Assembly: GCA_049975385.1 (NCBI GenBank)
Contig: JBNGDO010000029.1
Coordinates: 1-40,746 of the forward strand
Direction of reading: 5' to 3'
From: DSWT01 sp049975385
Lineage (GTDB): Bacteria; Chloroflexota; Anaerolineae; B4-G1; SLSP01
Length of the DNA stretch: 40,746 bases
In this document: one piece after another, positions 17,101-24,425 of the stretch
How the letters are laid out: every line of letters starts with the position of its first letter
Position numbering within the stretch: position 1 is the stretch's first letter
Translations under genes and position numbers: made by a program
The notes under the pieces: model-generated
What the model was told of the DNA's origin: nothing
What the model saw: only the letters and a program-made list of their open reading frames with translations
The model's database searches: none

Positions 17101-17714
17101 GCCGCAACGTCAACATTCTGGTTCTGGATACGCAAGTATACTCCAACACCGGCGGTCAGATGTCTAAAGCCAGCCCGCGCGCTGCAGTCGCGAAGTTCGC
17201 GGCGGCGGGACGCCCCTTGCCCAAGAAGGATCTGGGCCTGATGGCGATGACGTATGGCAACGTCTACGTCGCGCAGATTTCGATGGGCACGAATGATGCA
17301 CAGGCTCTCAAAGCGTTCCGTGAGGCAGAATCCTACGATGGGCCGAGCCTCATCATCGCTTACAGCCACTGCATCTTGCACGGCATCCGGCGCATGAACC
17401 AGGGTTTCGAGCAACAGAAGAAAGCCGTGGATTCAGGCGCGTGGATTCTCTACCGGTATGATCCGCGCCTGGCGTACCAGGGCAAGAACCCGCTGCAACT
17501 CGATTATCGCCCACATCAGCGCGAGGAAAAGCCCCCGCTGGACATCAAAGAATACATGTACAATGAGGTGCGCTTTAAGACACTGCGGGCCTCAAAACCC
17601 GAGCGTGCTGCGGAACTACTTGAGTTAGCACGCCAGGATGCACAATGGCGCTGGACGTATTACAGACAGTTGGCCCAGATGGACTACAGCGGTCAAAAAG
17701 AGATCGCGGACTAG
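14136..17714 (+). CDS. nifJ: Pyruvate:ferredoxin (flavodoxin) oxidoreductase
   Basis: The enzyme interconverts pyruvate + CoA with acetyl-CoA + CO2, reducing ferredoxin or flavodoxin. The 1192-residue single chain is full length for the homodimeric type. It shows the N-terminal TPP-pyrimidine domain (VVAIYPITPSSPMGETAD; GSLTTTFTASQGLLLMIPNM), the gamma-type domain (VNSANFIGCHQFVF), two ferredoxin clusters (CIQCGKCAMACPH near 688; CTGCGLCVETCPAKNKE near 745), and the TPP-binding C-terminal domain with its own cluster cysteine (CAGCGEAPYVRL near 820, GDGWAYDIGYGG, DTQVYSNTGGQ). TAGGAGG precedes the ATG. A strong promoter and a terminator bracket it, so it is monocistronic. It implies an anaerobic or facultative lifestyle. 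Confidence 0.97.
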   Translation: MAERKMAMMDGNTACASTAHKINEVVAIYPITPSSPMGETADQLSADGSTNIWGTVPLVVEMQAEGGAAGAVHGALQTGSLTTTFTASQGLLLMIPNMFKIAGELTAAVINVSARSLAAQALSIFGDHSDVMAARSTGFALLASNSVQEAQDFTVIAQAATLEARVPFIHFFDGFRTSHEVNKIEVLSDEVLREMIDDDLVHAHRSRAMNPEKPIVRGTSQGPDVYFQGREAVNPFYLKTPEIVQKVMDKFSKLTGREYNLFDYVGAPDAERVIVLMGSGAEVAHETVEYLVSQGEKVGLIKVRLYRPFGVEQFAAALPETAKVVAALDRTKEPGSAGEPLYQDVITAKAELDLSVKVIGGRYGLSSKEFTPAMVKGIFDEMKKDKPKNHFTIGINDDVTHTSLDYDPAFNIEPEDVVRALFFGLGSDGTVGANKNSIKIIGEETDNYAQGYFSYDAKKSGGYTVSHLRFGPRPIRQTCLVNSANFIGCHQFVFLEKLDVLGPAEEEATFLLNTPYAPEETWDKMPRHIQQEIIDKKLKFYVINAYDVAKEAGMPGRINTIMQTCFFALANVLPKDEAIEKIKYFIKKTYGKKGENIVKMNYAAVDNALANMVKIDVPAEATSDIEAPPIMVEGGPEYVYDVAAKIASLRGNEVPVSAMPADGTFPTGTTQYEKRSVALEMPVWDPDVCIQCGKCAMACPHAVIRMKIYDPAILENAPEGFQSTEAKGRKFAGKMFTIQAAPEDCTGCGLCVETCPAKNKEVEGRKAINMTPQPPIREQQREYWNFFFNEIPDYDRTELNLNLVKEAQLLRPLFEFSGACAGCGEAPYVRLLSQLFGDRAIISNATGCSSIYGGYMPTTPYTKNADGRGPTWNNSLFEDNAEFGYGFRLTMDKQEEYARELVEKFRSDLGDELADGLLNSEQITEKDYAEQRVRVAQLRAALVNRTEPAAKDLMSLADVLVRRSVWIVGGDGWAYDIGYGGLDHVIAQGRNVNILVLDTQVYSNTGGQMSKASPRAAVAKFAAAGRPLPKKDLGLMAMTYGNVYVAQISMGTNDAQALKAFREAESYDGPSLIIAYSHCILHGIRRMNQGFEQQKKAVDSGAWILYRYDPRLAYQGKNPLQLDYRPHQREEKPPLDIKEYMYNEVRFKTLRASKPERAAELLELARQDAQWRWTYYRQLAQMDYSGQKEIAD

Positions 17715-17733
17715 CTGTCGTCAAGCACCACAC

Positions 17734-17770
17734 AACGCCCGACGGGACATCCCGCCGGGCGTTTTTCTTT
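17734..17770 (+). terminator. nifJ rho-independent terminator
   Basis: AACGCCCG-A-CGGG-acat-CCCG-C-CGGGCGTT forms a GC-rich stem (17734-17763), followed by tttctttgg after the TTTTT that ends the stem. It starts 20 bp after the nifJ stop and separates it from the convergent HAD gene. Confidence 0.85.
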
Positions 17771-17784
17771 GGATTGTGACCACG

Positions 17785-18423
17785 TTAAGCAATCAACGTC
17801 TGGAGAATCGACTCCACCTCGAGGATGTGGCCAACCGCGTAATCAATGCCGCTCGTCGCAACTTCGCCCTCGCGGACGAGTACGGTACGCATTCCGGCGT
17901 CCACCGCGCCGCGCAAGTAGCTCACCTGGTCATCGAGCATGACGCAAGCGGATGCCGGTACCTGTAAAATCTCCAACGCTCGCTCGAAAGCGTGCGGATG
18001 CGGCTTGCTCTGGTAATCCATCGCACGCACGTCGATGATATGCGCGAAATGCCGGCGCACGCCCAACTGTTGCAAGATGCGCTCCGCCCAATCCGCGACA
18101 CTGTTGGTAAAAACGGCCTTCGTAACATTCAGCCGCGAGAGCATCCCATCGAGCGCGGGATTGGGCGCGATATAGCGGCTGATGTCGATGTCATGCACAT
18201 AGTCCAGGTAAGCGTCGATATCCACTTTGGGATGGTGCAGCAGCAAGCCACGCATCGTCGTACCGTAGTTGACGAAATAGTCGCGGCGCAGCACCGCAGA
18301 TTCTTCCAGCGAGATATTTAGCTGCTGCGCGACCCAATCGACAAGCCGCGTCCCCAGCTCTTTGAAGAGGCCGGTATCATTCGTGTACAACGTATCATCA
18401 AGATCAAAGAGAACGTATTCCAT
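17785..18423 (-). CDS. HAD phosphatase, pyrimidine 5'-nucleotidase (SDT1/PHM8-like) type
   Basis: The 212-residue protein has HAD motif I FDLDDTLY at its start, motif II AVFTNS, the lysine of SKPHPHAFE and motif IV VMLDDQVSYLRGA. The sequence pattern is that of the pyrimidine 5'-nucleotidase subfamily. ATG 18423 follows the DUF1015 stop by 3 nt; the TTG at 18426 is directly adjacent to that stop. As the last gene of a serA-type cluster it could instead, or also, act as phosphoserine phosphatase. The sequence cannot decide between nucleotides and phosphoserine. Confidence 0.85.
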   Translation of the reverse strand: MEYVLFDLDDTLYTNDTGLFKELGTRLVDWVAQQLNISLEESAVLRRDYFVNYGTTMRGLLLHHPKVDIDAYLDYVHDIDISRYIAPNPALDGMLSRLNVTKAVFTNSVADWAERILQQLGVRRHFAHIIDVRAMDYQSKPHPHAFERALEILQVPASACVMLDDQVSYLRGAVDAGMRTVLVREGEVATSGIDYAVGHILEVESILQTLIA

Positions 18424-18426
18424 CAA

Positions 18427-19749
18427 TCACCCAATCGTTCCGTGGAGCGGCAACGCCACCAAACCACTAACCACCTTAGGAAAGAAATCGGTAGACTTTT
18501 GCGGCATCCGCTCGCCCGCCACGGTACACGCCTGTATCTGCTCAATGCGCGTCGGGTTCAACAGGAACAGGAAGTTCGCCTCGCCCCTGTCTACAGCAAC
18601 ATAGCCTGGATCGGGATCACGCAGGTAGGTCAGGTTCTCGAGCCGCCGCACGCTCTCTTTGCTCAGCCCCATCACGTGTTCGATGACCAACTCGTGCAGC
18701 ACGGCCACGTCGAGCGCGCGCCAATGTGGATCGCGGTCCGGCGCGAGCGCCGCCATCGCGTTCAGCGTCTTGAGCGTGAGCATGGTGTACGTGCCATCAT
18801 AAAAGCCAAAGCGCGGATGATCAGGGGCGGCGGCCGCAAGGCCTGCTTCCAGCGCGGCCCGGTCGGCGACAGGCTCGACGACGAAGTACGGCTCCAGTGC
18901 CTTCAGCAACGCCTTCCCCTCCATCTTCGTGTAAGAGTGAATCAGCCGGTGCGTCGGCAAGACCACCAGGCCCGGATCGCTCATACTGACGAGGGTCGCC
19001 ATCACGTAGTTAAAGGCGGCATCCAGTGGAGCGCCAGGGTGTTGCTGGCGCATTTCATCGCGGTAGTTCAGCGCGGTCTCGTAACGGTGATGCCCATCGG
19101 CGATGATGAGCGGCTGCTTCGTCGCCATCTCCGCGACCACGGCCTCGATAAGCGCCGGTTCGTTGATCACCCAAAACGCCTGCTCCACCTCCGGTTCGAT
19201 CACCTGATCGCGGACGAGGGCCGGCATATGCGCATCCAGGAACGGCTGCAGGAGTTGGTTAACCGCGGAGGTTTCGTCGGGATAGAGCATGAAGATGTGG
19301 CCCCATCCCGTCTCCGTAGCACGGGTGAGGTTGAGGCGATCCACCTTCGGACCACTCAACGTGTGCTCGTGTGGCAGTACCACGCCCTCATCGAAGCGGC
19401 TTAACTCAAGCGCAGCCGTGAGGCCGCGGCGTGTGTGCTCGACACCGTCAGGCGTGGTGAACGTCTGCTCCAGCACGTAGAGCGCGGGTACCGGGTCACG
19501 AATGAAGATTTCCTCCGCCAACCAGTTGCACATATAGCCGCGCGCGCGGGTGTAGACGTTGTTATCGTCGTTGTCATCTGGTGTGTTTCGGCCCTGGATG
19601 ATGCGCACGTAGTTATACGGCGAAAGGTCGTAGTACTGCGCCTGCTCGGCGTCGTGGATGCGGTCGTAAGGCATCGTGATCACGTCGGACAAATCGCAGA
19701 ATTTTTCGGGGTTGTACCGCAACCCACGGAACGGTCGAATATTCGTCAT
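18427..19749 (-). CDS. DUF1015 family protein in a serine-biosynthesis cluster
   Basis: The 440-residue protein begins IRPFRGLRYNPEK and has VITMPYDRI, YYDLSPYNYVRII, YVLEQTF, VVLPHEHTLSGPKVDR and IIADGHHRYETALNYRDEM, the hallmark blocks of DUF1015. The family has no settled function to my knowledge, though it often sits beside serA-type genes, as here. The His/Asp/Glu-rich blocks (HEHT, DGHHRYE) look like a metal or nucleotide site. GGAGGATG lies just before the ATG. It is between serA and the HAD phosphatase, joined tightly to the latter, so a role in serine or 3-phosphoglycerate metabolism is inferred. Confidence 0.9.
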   Translation of the reverse strand: MTNIRPFRGLRYNPEKFCDLSDVITMPYDRIHDAEQAQYYDLSPYNYVRIIQGRNTPDDNDDNNVYTRARGYMCNWLAEEIFIRDPVPALYVLEQTFTTPDGVEHTRRGLTAALELSRFDEGVVLPHEHTLSGPKVDRLNLTRATETGWGHIFMLYPDETSAVNQLLQPFLDAHMPALVRDQVIEPEVEQAFWVINEPALIEAVVAEMATKQPLIIADGHHRYETALNYRDEMRQQHPGAPLDAAFNYVMATLVSMSDPGLVVLPTHRLIHSYTKMEGKALLKALEPYFVVEPVADRAALEAGLAAAAPDHPRFGFYDGTYTMLTLKTLNAMAALAPDRDPHWRALDVAVLHELVIEHVMGLSKESVRRLENLTYLRDPDPGYVAVDRGEANFLFLLNPTRIEQIQACTVAGERMPQKSTDFFPKVVSGLVALPLHGTIG

Positions 19750-19769
19750 ACATCCTCCTCCAAAAGATA

Positions 19770-19839
19770 AACCACGAATTCACACTAATTTTCACGAACA
19801 TCAAACAAAATTAGTGTGAATTCGCGAAGATTCGTGGTT
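19770..19839. repeat. Palindromic intergenic element, copy 2
   Basis: AACCACGAAT begins the left arm and ATTCGTGGTT ends the right arm. ATTCACACTAAT (19778-19789) has an exact inverse ATTAGTGTGAAT (19810-19821). It fills nearly the whole 97-bp gap between serA and the DUF1015 gene. It is related to the elements at 253-331 and 20765-20833. Confidence 0.8.
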
Positions 19840-19846
19840 GAAAAAC

Positions 19847-20746
19847 CTACGCAAGGTATTCCTGCACCAGTTTCACGATCTCATCGCCGATACGCTCTTG
19901 TGCTTCGACGGTACCCGCGCCGATGTGCGGGGTCGCCACGACCTGGGGCAGCGCGATGAGCTTGTGCAGAGCCTCGCTCTGCGGCGGTTCCTCGGTGTAA
20001 ACGTCCAATGCCGCGCCCGCCAGATGTCCGCTGACCAACGCCGCGTGGAGCGCGTCCTCGTCCACCGTGCCACCGCGCGCTGCGTTGATGAGGCAAGCGC
20101 CTTCCTTCATCTTTGCAAACTGTTCCGCGGCGAGCAAGTTGTGCGTCTCCGGCGTATGCGGAATGTGTAAGCTGACGTAATCTGCAACGGCCAGCAGCTC
20201 CTCCAAGCAGACAAGGTCCGCACTATTGATATACGGATCGCAAGCCACGACCTTCATCCCCAGGGCGCGGGCCTTCTGCGCGAGCATACGCCCGATGCGC
20301 CCGTAGCCGATAATACCGAGCGTCTTCCCGGCGATTTCAGTCCCTTTGAGCTTCTTTTTCTCCCATTTCCCAGCTTTCATCGAAGCATCAGCCAACGCGA
20401 GGTTTCGCGCCAGGGAAAGCATCATCCCCAGGGCCAATTCCGCTACCGCGTTGGAGCTCGCGGCGGGCGTGTTTGCCACCTTGATGCCTTTGCTTTCGGC
20501 TACCGCCACGTCGATGCTGTCGAGACCGACCCCACCCCGGACGATGAGCTTGAGGTTGCCGGGATTCTCCAACAGCGGCGCGCGCACTTTCGTGCGGCTG
20601 CGCACGACGATGCCATCGTACTCGCCGATAACCTGCCCCAGCTCGTCCAGCGTGATCGTATCACGCACATCTACCTCGATCCCGGCTTCCCGCAGCGCCT
20701 CCACGGCCTGCGCATCCACCGGATCGCAAATCAATACTTTCGCCAT
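19847..20746 (-). CDS. serA: D-3-phosphoglycerate dehydrogenase, short form
   Basis: It oxidises 3-phosphoglycerate with NAD+, the first step to serine. The 299-residue protein has the Rossmann motif GIIGYGRIGRMLAQKARALG, NAARGGTVDEDAL with the catalytic Arg, a following Glu in TEEPP, and the catalytic His in TPHIGAGTVEAQERIG. The regulatory ACT/ASB domains of long SerA forms are absent, so serine feedback through an ACT domain is not expected. The frame is open 15 codons upstream, but those are read from a palindromic element. ATG 20746 with GAGGAGG 5 nt before it is the start. Flanked on both sides by copies of that element. Confidence 0.93.
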   Translation of the reverse strand: MAKVLICDPVDAQAVEALREAGIEVDVRDTITLDELGQVIGEYDGIVVRSRTKVRAPLLENPGNLKLIVRGGVGLDSIDVAVAESKGIKVANTPAASSNAVAELALGMMLSLARNLALADASMKAGKWEKKKLKGTEIAGKTLGIIGYGRIGRMLAQKARALGMKVVACDPYINSADLVCLEELLAVADYVSLHIPHTPETHNLLAAEQFAKMKEGACLINAARGGTVDEDALHAALVSGHLAGAALDVYTEEPPQSEALHKLIALPQVVATPHIGAGTVEAQERIGDEIVKLVQEYLA

Positions 20747-20764
20747 AGCATCCTCCTCAAGAAT

Positions 20765-20833
20765 AAACCATGTATCTACACAAATTCTCACGAAGAGAAA
20801 TCCAATTAGTGTAAATTCGTGAAGATTCGTGGT
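20765..20833. repeat. Palindromic intergenic element, copy 3
   Basis: The left part aaaccatgtatctacacaaa and the right part attagtgtaaattcgtgaag then attcgtggt mirror copy 2. The arms can pair with several mismatches. It fills the gap between the aminotransferase and serA, 18 bp upstream of serA. Confidence 0.75.
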
Positions 20834-20847
20834 AAGAATTTATCCGG

Positions 20848-21915
20848 TCATAATCCCAGAATGTCGTCGATCTGCGCCAACAACCAGCGGATGTCGTCCA
20901 CAGTGAGATCACCCATGTGGGCAATGCGGAAGGTCTTCTCCTTGAGTGTTCCGTAGCCATTGGAGATCATCGCACCGCGCTCACCGAGCGCCTTGTTGAG
21001 ATCGGCAACGCTGATGCCGCGCGTATTCGTCACTGTAGTGACTGTGTTGGAGAGGAAGCGCTCGTCGGGGAAGATCGCCCAATGCTTGCGCGCCCATTCA
21101 CGAACGGTCTCCGCCATCTCGATATGGCGTGCCCAGCGATTGTCCAATCCTTCGGCGAGGATGTCGTCCATCTGCTGGTTGAGTGCCTGAATCAGGCTGA
21201 TGGCCGGGGTCGCTGGTGTCTGGCTGCGTTTGTAATACTTGAGCATATTCAGGAAATCGAAGTAGTAGCCGCGATCCAGCACCTCGCCGGCACGCGCCAA
21301 CGCGCGGTCGCTGACGGCAGCAATGGTGAGACCCGGCGGTAGTGCAAAGCACTTCTGCGAACTGGCAAAGGCCACGTCCACCCCCCAGGCGTCGAACGCG
21401 ATCTTGGCGCCGGCCATGCCGGAGACCGCGTCCACCAGCACCAACACACCGGGGTATTTCTCACGCACCATCGTCGCAATCTCCTGAAGAGGGTTCATTA
21501 CGCCGGTGGACGTCTCGTTAAAGGTGAGGGTCAACACATCGTAATCATCCGCGCGCAGTGCCGCGTCGATCATCTCCGGTGTGAACCCCTGGCCCATCTC
21601 GATCTCCAAGCTATCCGCGGGTATGCCGTTTGCCTTTGCGACGTCAAACCAGCGCTTGGAAAACGCGCCGCACACCGTGACCAGCGCGCGCTTCAACACA
21701 GCCTGGCGGAGCGAGCCTTCCATCAGGCCAGTGCCTGAGCTGGCATAGATGAAGACCGGTTGCTGCGTGTAGAGGAGCTTTTGCAGCTTCGGGGTCACGG
21801 CGGCCTGTAAATCGGAGTAGTCTTTGCTACGATGTCCAATCATCGGCGCAGTCTGCGCTTCCAAAATCTCATCGCGCACGTGGGTAGGCCCCGGAATAAA
21901 CAATTTCTTATACAT
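20848..21915 (-). CDS. Class V PLP aminotransferase (serine-pyruvate/alanine-glyoxylate type)
   Basis: The 355-residue protein begins KKLFIPGPTHVRDEIL and has APMIGHRSKDYSDL, ASSGTGLMEGSLR, LTLTFNETSTGVMNP, LVLVDAVSGMAGA and the PLP lysine in ASSQKCFALPPG. In organisms with this serA-linked arrangement such an enzyme acts as phosphoserine aminotransferase (3-phosphohydroxypyruvate + glutamate); a glyoxylate:serine or alanine role is the alternative. GGAGGTGAC sits before the ATG. It is the first gene of the tight serine group: aminotransferase, serA, DUF1015, HAD phosphatase. Confidence 0.92.
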   Translation of the reverse strand: MYKKLFIPGPTHVRDEILEAQTAPMIGHRSKDYSDLQAAVTPKLQKLLYTQQPVFIYASSGTGLMEGSLRQAVLKRALVTVCGAFSKRWFDVAKANGIPADSLEIEMGQGFTPEMIDAALRADDYDVLTLTFNETSTGVMNPLQEIATMVREKYPGVLVLVDAVSGMAGAKIAFDAWGVDVAFASSQKCFALPPGLTIAAVSDRALARAGEVLDRGYYFDFLNMLKYYKRSQTPATPAISLIQALNQQMDDILAEGLDNRWARHIEMAETVREWARKHWAIFPDERFLSNTVTTVTNTRGISVADLNKALGERGAMISNGYGTLKEKTFRIAHMGDLTVDDIRWLLAQIDDILGL

Positions 21916-21932
21916 ATAGTCACCTCCGTTAG

Positions 21933-21975
21933 CGAATTTACGAATTACGAATTACGAATTACGAATTACGATTCG
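21933..21975. repeat. TTACGAA heptamer array
   Basis: Six units of a 7-bp repeat, aTTACGAATTACGAATTACG and on, end in an imperfect palindrome tcgagaatcatgattca. The array lies between the DUF2085 gene and the aminotransferase, just upstream of the latter's ribosome site. A related copy is at 7935-7970. Confidence 0.8.
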
Positions 21976-21993
21976 AGAATCATGATTCATTGT

Positions 21994-22854
21994 TTACGAC
22001 AGTCCGGGAACGCCGTCGATGGTTCCCGTAATTTGCAGGCGCAGGAAATTCATCACGCCGATGACGAGGAGGGCGAAAATGAGGCCCCACACGAGCGGCA
22101 ACCAGGCTTCGCGCCAGCCGGTCAACGCATTGTCGCGACCCAAGGCCATCACGAACAGCATCGCACCGAGGCAAATGAACATCGCCACCACGCCCACAAC
22201 GCTGTAGAGCGCGACCGGGTAGAGCAAGACCGGTTCGAGCAGATAGATCACGCCCGCTGTCGCTAATTCTACAACGATGAGAAACGCCAACTCCCGCCAG
22301 GAACGCAGCGTCTCAGCGGCTTCGCCGTCGGCCCACATGATCTGATTGAAGGCCGGAACGAGGATCACGCTCATCCCCATCCCCATCAACACGCCGGAGA
22401 GCAAGCGCAACCACGGTTGCGGCGCGTATCCTAGGAGTCCCTCTGACCGGCCACTCAGCATCGTAGTATAGGAATTGAAACCATCCAGCGCCCAAATCCC
22501 GGCAAGTGCTGCCAACACGATGAACATCTTCCACCGCGGGAAACGTTGGGAGCGCCGTCGCCGCCACACGACCCACTGGACAAGCAAGCCCGTCAGCGCG
22601 CCCGGAAACGTGCCTGAGCAACGCTGGCATAGCGGCAACTGGTGCTCGTCGATGAAAAACGAATGCGAAGGGATGCGGTGGCACACCGCTGCCGCAATGA
22701 CGTCGGCTTTATCGAGAACACCGTCGGGCGTCAGAATGACGAAAAGCACCAGTCCCACGAGAGCCAGAAGAACGCCGCTCCACACCCAGAAACGAGGAAA
22801 AACGGCAGGCGCTGACGCTTCCGGGGGGCGTGTGTTCGGCGCAGGGGTATCCAT
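21994..22854 (-). CDS. DUF2085 membrane protein
   Basis: The 286-residue protein has a first membrane segment (about 22-40, VWSGVLLALVGLVLFVILT), then CHRIPSHSFFIDEHQLPLCQ and RCSGTFPGALTG, the diagnostic DUF2085 block with conserved Cys and His, and five or six further hydrophobic segments. The Cys-His cluster suggests a bound metal; function is unknown. ATG 22854 overlaps the TGA of the histidine phosphatase by one base (TGATG), so the two are translationally coupled. An upstream in-frame start at 22914 would overlap that gene and is not preferred. Confidence 0.85.
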   Translation of the reverse strand: MDTPAPNTRPPEASAPAVFPRFWVWSGVLLALVGLVLFVILTPDGVLDKADVIAAAVCHRIPSHSFFIDEHQLPLCQRCSGTFPGALTGLLVQWVVWRRRRSQRFPRWKMFIVLAALAGIWALDGFNSYTTMLSGRSEGLLGYAPQPWLRLLSGVLMGMGMSVILVPAFNQIMWADGEAAETLRSWRELAFLIVVELATAGVIYLLEPVLLYPVALYSVVGVVAMFICLGAMLFVMALGRDNALTGWREAWLPLVWGLIFALLVIGVMNFLRLQITGTIDGVPGLS

Positions 22855-23450
22855 CACGAAGTCCTCATTTCTAGAGAAAGGTGCTCGACGCGATTGAGGT
22901 AGTGAATGACCCAACTACCCTCACGCTCCGGATGGCCCCACTCGAAGAGACTCAATCCGGTGTTGTGCATCCACAGACGCGGCGTGTCGGAGCCAACCAG
23001 AATCCGCACCTGTGCCCCAATCGTCCCGGCGTGCGTGATAAGCAAGAGCTGCGCGGTATCGTCAAAGCGCTCGACTACCCGGCGCAGTGCCGCCGCCACG
23101 CGCGTGCGAAATCGGCTGTAGCCCGGCGTTAACTCAGGGATGGCAGGCGACATATCCCACATCGACATCGCCAACGGCGCCCACCCCGCTGCCCACTCGT
23201 CGAATTCACGAAAGTCTGGCTCGACGACGACAGGAAGGCCGAGGTAGTTCGCCACGATCTCCGCCGTGCACCGCGCGCGTTGGTAGGGACTGGCGATAAT
23301 TGCGGTGATTGGCTCCTCGCTCGCCGCAAGGTATTCACCAAGCCGGTGCGCCTGGGACTCGCCCAATGGCGTCAACGGCGGATTATGATCAGCATCCGCG
23401 GTTTTGACTTGCCATTCCGATTGCCCGTGACGGGCCAGTAGCAATTTCAT
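22854..23450 (-). CDS. Histidine phosphatase family protein (dPGM-like)
   Basis: The 198-residue protein begins MKLLLARHGQSEWQ (catalytic RHG histidine) and has ASPYQRARCTAEIVANYLG, EPDFREFDEW with the acid Glu, and a late THAGTIGA (second His). It is the cofactor-dependent mutase-like phosphatase fold. Known cytoplasmic substrates range from phosphoglycerate to phosphoserine and nucleotide precursors. It lies two genes upstream of the serine group, so a metal-independent phosphoserine phosphatase role, known for dPGM-like enzymes in some thermophiles, deserves testing. ATG 23450 is 7 nt from a TATAAT box and has no Shine-Dalgarno, implying a leaderless mRNA. Confidence 0.88.
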   Translation of the reverse strand: MKLLLARHGQSEWQVKTADADHNPPLTPLGESQAHRLGEYLAASEEPITAIIASPYQRARCTAEIVANYLGLPVVVEPDFREFDEWAAGWAPLAMSMWDMSPAIPELTPGYSRFRTRVAAALRRVVERFDDTAQLLLITHAGTIGAQVRILVGSDTPRLWMHNTGLSLFEWGHPEREGSWVIHYLNRVEHLSLEMRTS

Positions 23451-23457
23451 AGAGGCG

Positions 23458-23485
23458 ATTATAATAGGCAGTGGCAAAAAGACAA
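23458..23485 (-). promoter_or_regulatory. Promoter of the histidine phosphatase gene, probably leaderless
   Basis: On the minus strand TTGTCT (23485-23480), 16 bp, TATAAT (23463-23458), then CGCCTCT and ATG 23450. Transcription would start at or within a base or two of the ATG. Confidence 0.65.
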
Positions 23486-23556
23486 ACAGAGGAACGCTGA
23501 AAAGTCAGACCATTAGAACACTCGAATGTTCCAACTGAAACAAAGGAGCTATACGC

Positions 23557-24315
23557 ATGCATATCATCGATCGATTTCTGGAACAAGTTGCCGCCAATGC
23601 CGACACTGCGCAGCCGGTGGATGTGCGCATCGGGGGGCATTGGACCGCCATGACGGTTGCGCTTGGCGGGCAAGTCCGAGGCGGGCTATCATCCACGCTG
23701 GGTGGCGGTGGGGATGACCATCATCACGGGAAGGGCGCACCGGTCAAAGATGCGGGGCGCTTGCTGACATACAGCACAGCGCAGTTAGCCGCGCTAGCTC
23801 ACTCGAAGAGCTTGCTAGAAACGAGTGTAGGCTTTGCAACGATTAACGCGCTGCTGGACATCGACGTCGACGCCTGCGTCGAGGTCAACGCGGCGGACGT
23901 CATCGCCGAACGCGGCGCGGGACGGAACGTCGCCATCGTTGGCCACTTCCCGTTCATCCCGCGCATACGTACGATCGCAAAGACGTTGTGGGTGCTGGAA
24001 CTGCGCCCCCGCGAGGACGATCTGCCCGCCAACATGGCAACGGAGATTTTGCCACAAGCCGACGTCGTCGCGTTGACGGGGACTTCGTTACTCAACCACA
24101 CCTTCGAGGAGCTGATCGCGCTATGTCGCCGGGACGCTTTCGTGGTGATGTTGGGCGGCACGACGCCGCTGTCGCCGGTACTGTTCGAGTATGAGGTGGA
24201 TGCGGTTGCGGGGACGCTGCTCGCCGATCCCGCCGCGGCACTACTCGCGGTAAGCCAGGGCGCGACGTTCCCGCAAATTCCGGGCAAGCGACTGTTGACG
24301 ATGTTTAAGAAGTAG
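23557..24315 (+). CDS. DUF364 (putative heavy-metal chelation) protein with DUF4213-like N terminus
   Basis: The 252-residue protein has the DUF364 core: AIVGHFPFIPRIR, ELRPREDDLP, LPQADVVALTGTSLLNHTFEEL, VVMLGGTTPLSP. The N-terminal part (about 20-110) is of the enolase-like DUF4213 type. GGGGDDHHHGKG (49-60) is a compact His/Asp cluster likely to bind metal. The family is found near metal-cofactor and molybdopterin genes elsewhere, but no such gene lies here. AAAGGAG precedes the ATG. It is divergent from the histidine phosphatase gene, with 106 bp between. Confidence 0.82.
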   Translation: MHIIDRFLEQVAANADTAQPVDVRIGGHWTAMTVALGGQVRGGLSSTLGGGGDDHHHGKGAPVKDAGRLLTYSTAQLAALAHSKSLLETSVGFATINALLDIDVDACVEVNAADVIAERGAGRNVAIVGHFPFIPRIRTIAKTLWVLELRPREDDLPANMATEILPQADVVALTGTSLLNHTFEELIALCRRDAFVVMLGGTTPLSPVLFEYEVDAVAGTLLADPAAALLAVSQGATFPQIPGKRLLTMFKK

Positions 24316-24425
24316 ACGGTAGTCGGCAGACAGTAGACGGGGAAGGGAAAACAGACAACGTAAAACTCACGATTGAACACTGAAAGCCAATGGCTGACTG
24401 CTGAAGGCTGATAGCTGACCGCTTA
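24313..24425. repeat. Mixed heptamer array between convergent genes
   Basis: The left part is GTAGACG/GTAGTCG/GCAGACA units; the right part (24388-24424) is GCTGACT, GCTGAAG, GCTGATA, GCTGACC units. Both have period 7 and are roughly complementary, so the stretch may fold and act as a terminator for both flanking genes. No classical terminator with a T-run is seen. Confidence 0.65.

Noticed and set aside
20747..20791. N-terminal extension of serA (15 codons)
   Set aside because: It is read from a palindromic element, and GAGGAGG points to ATG 20746.
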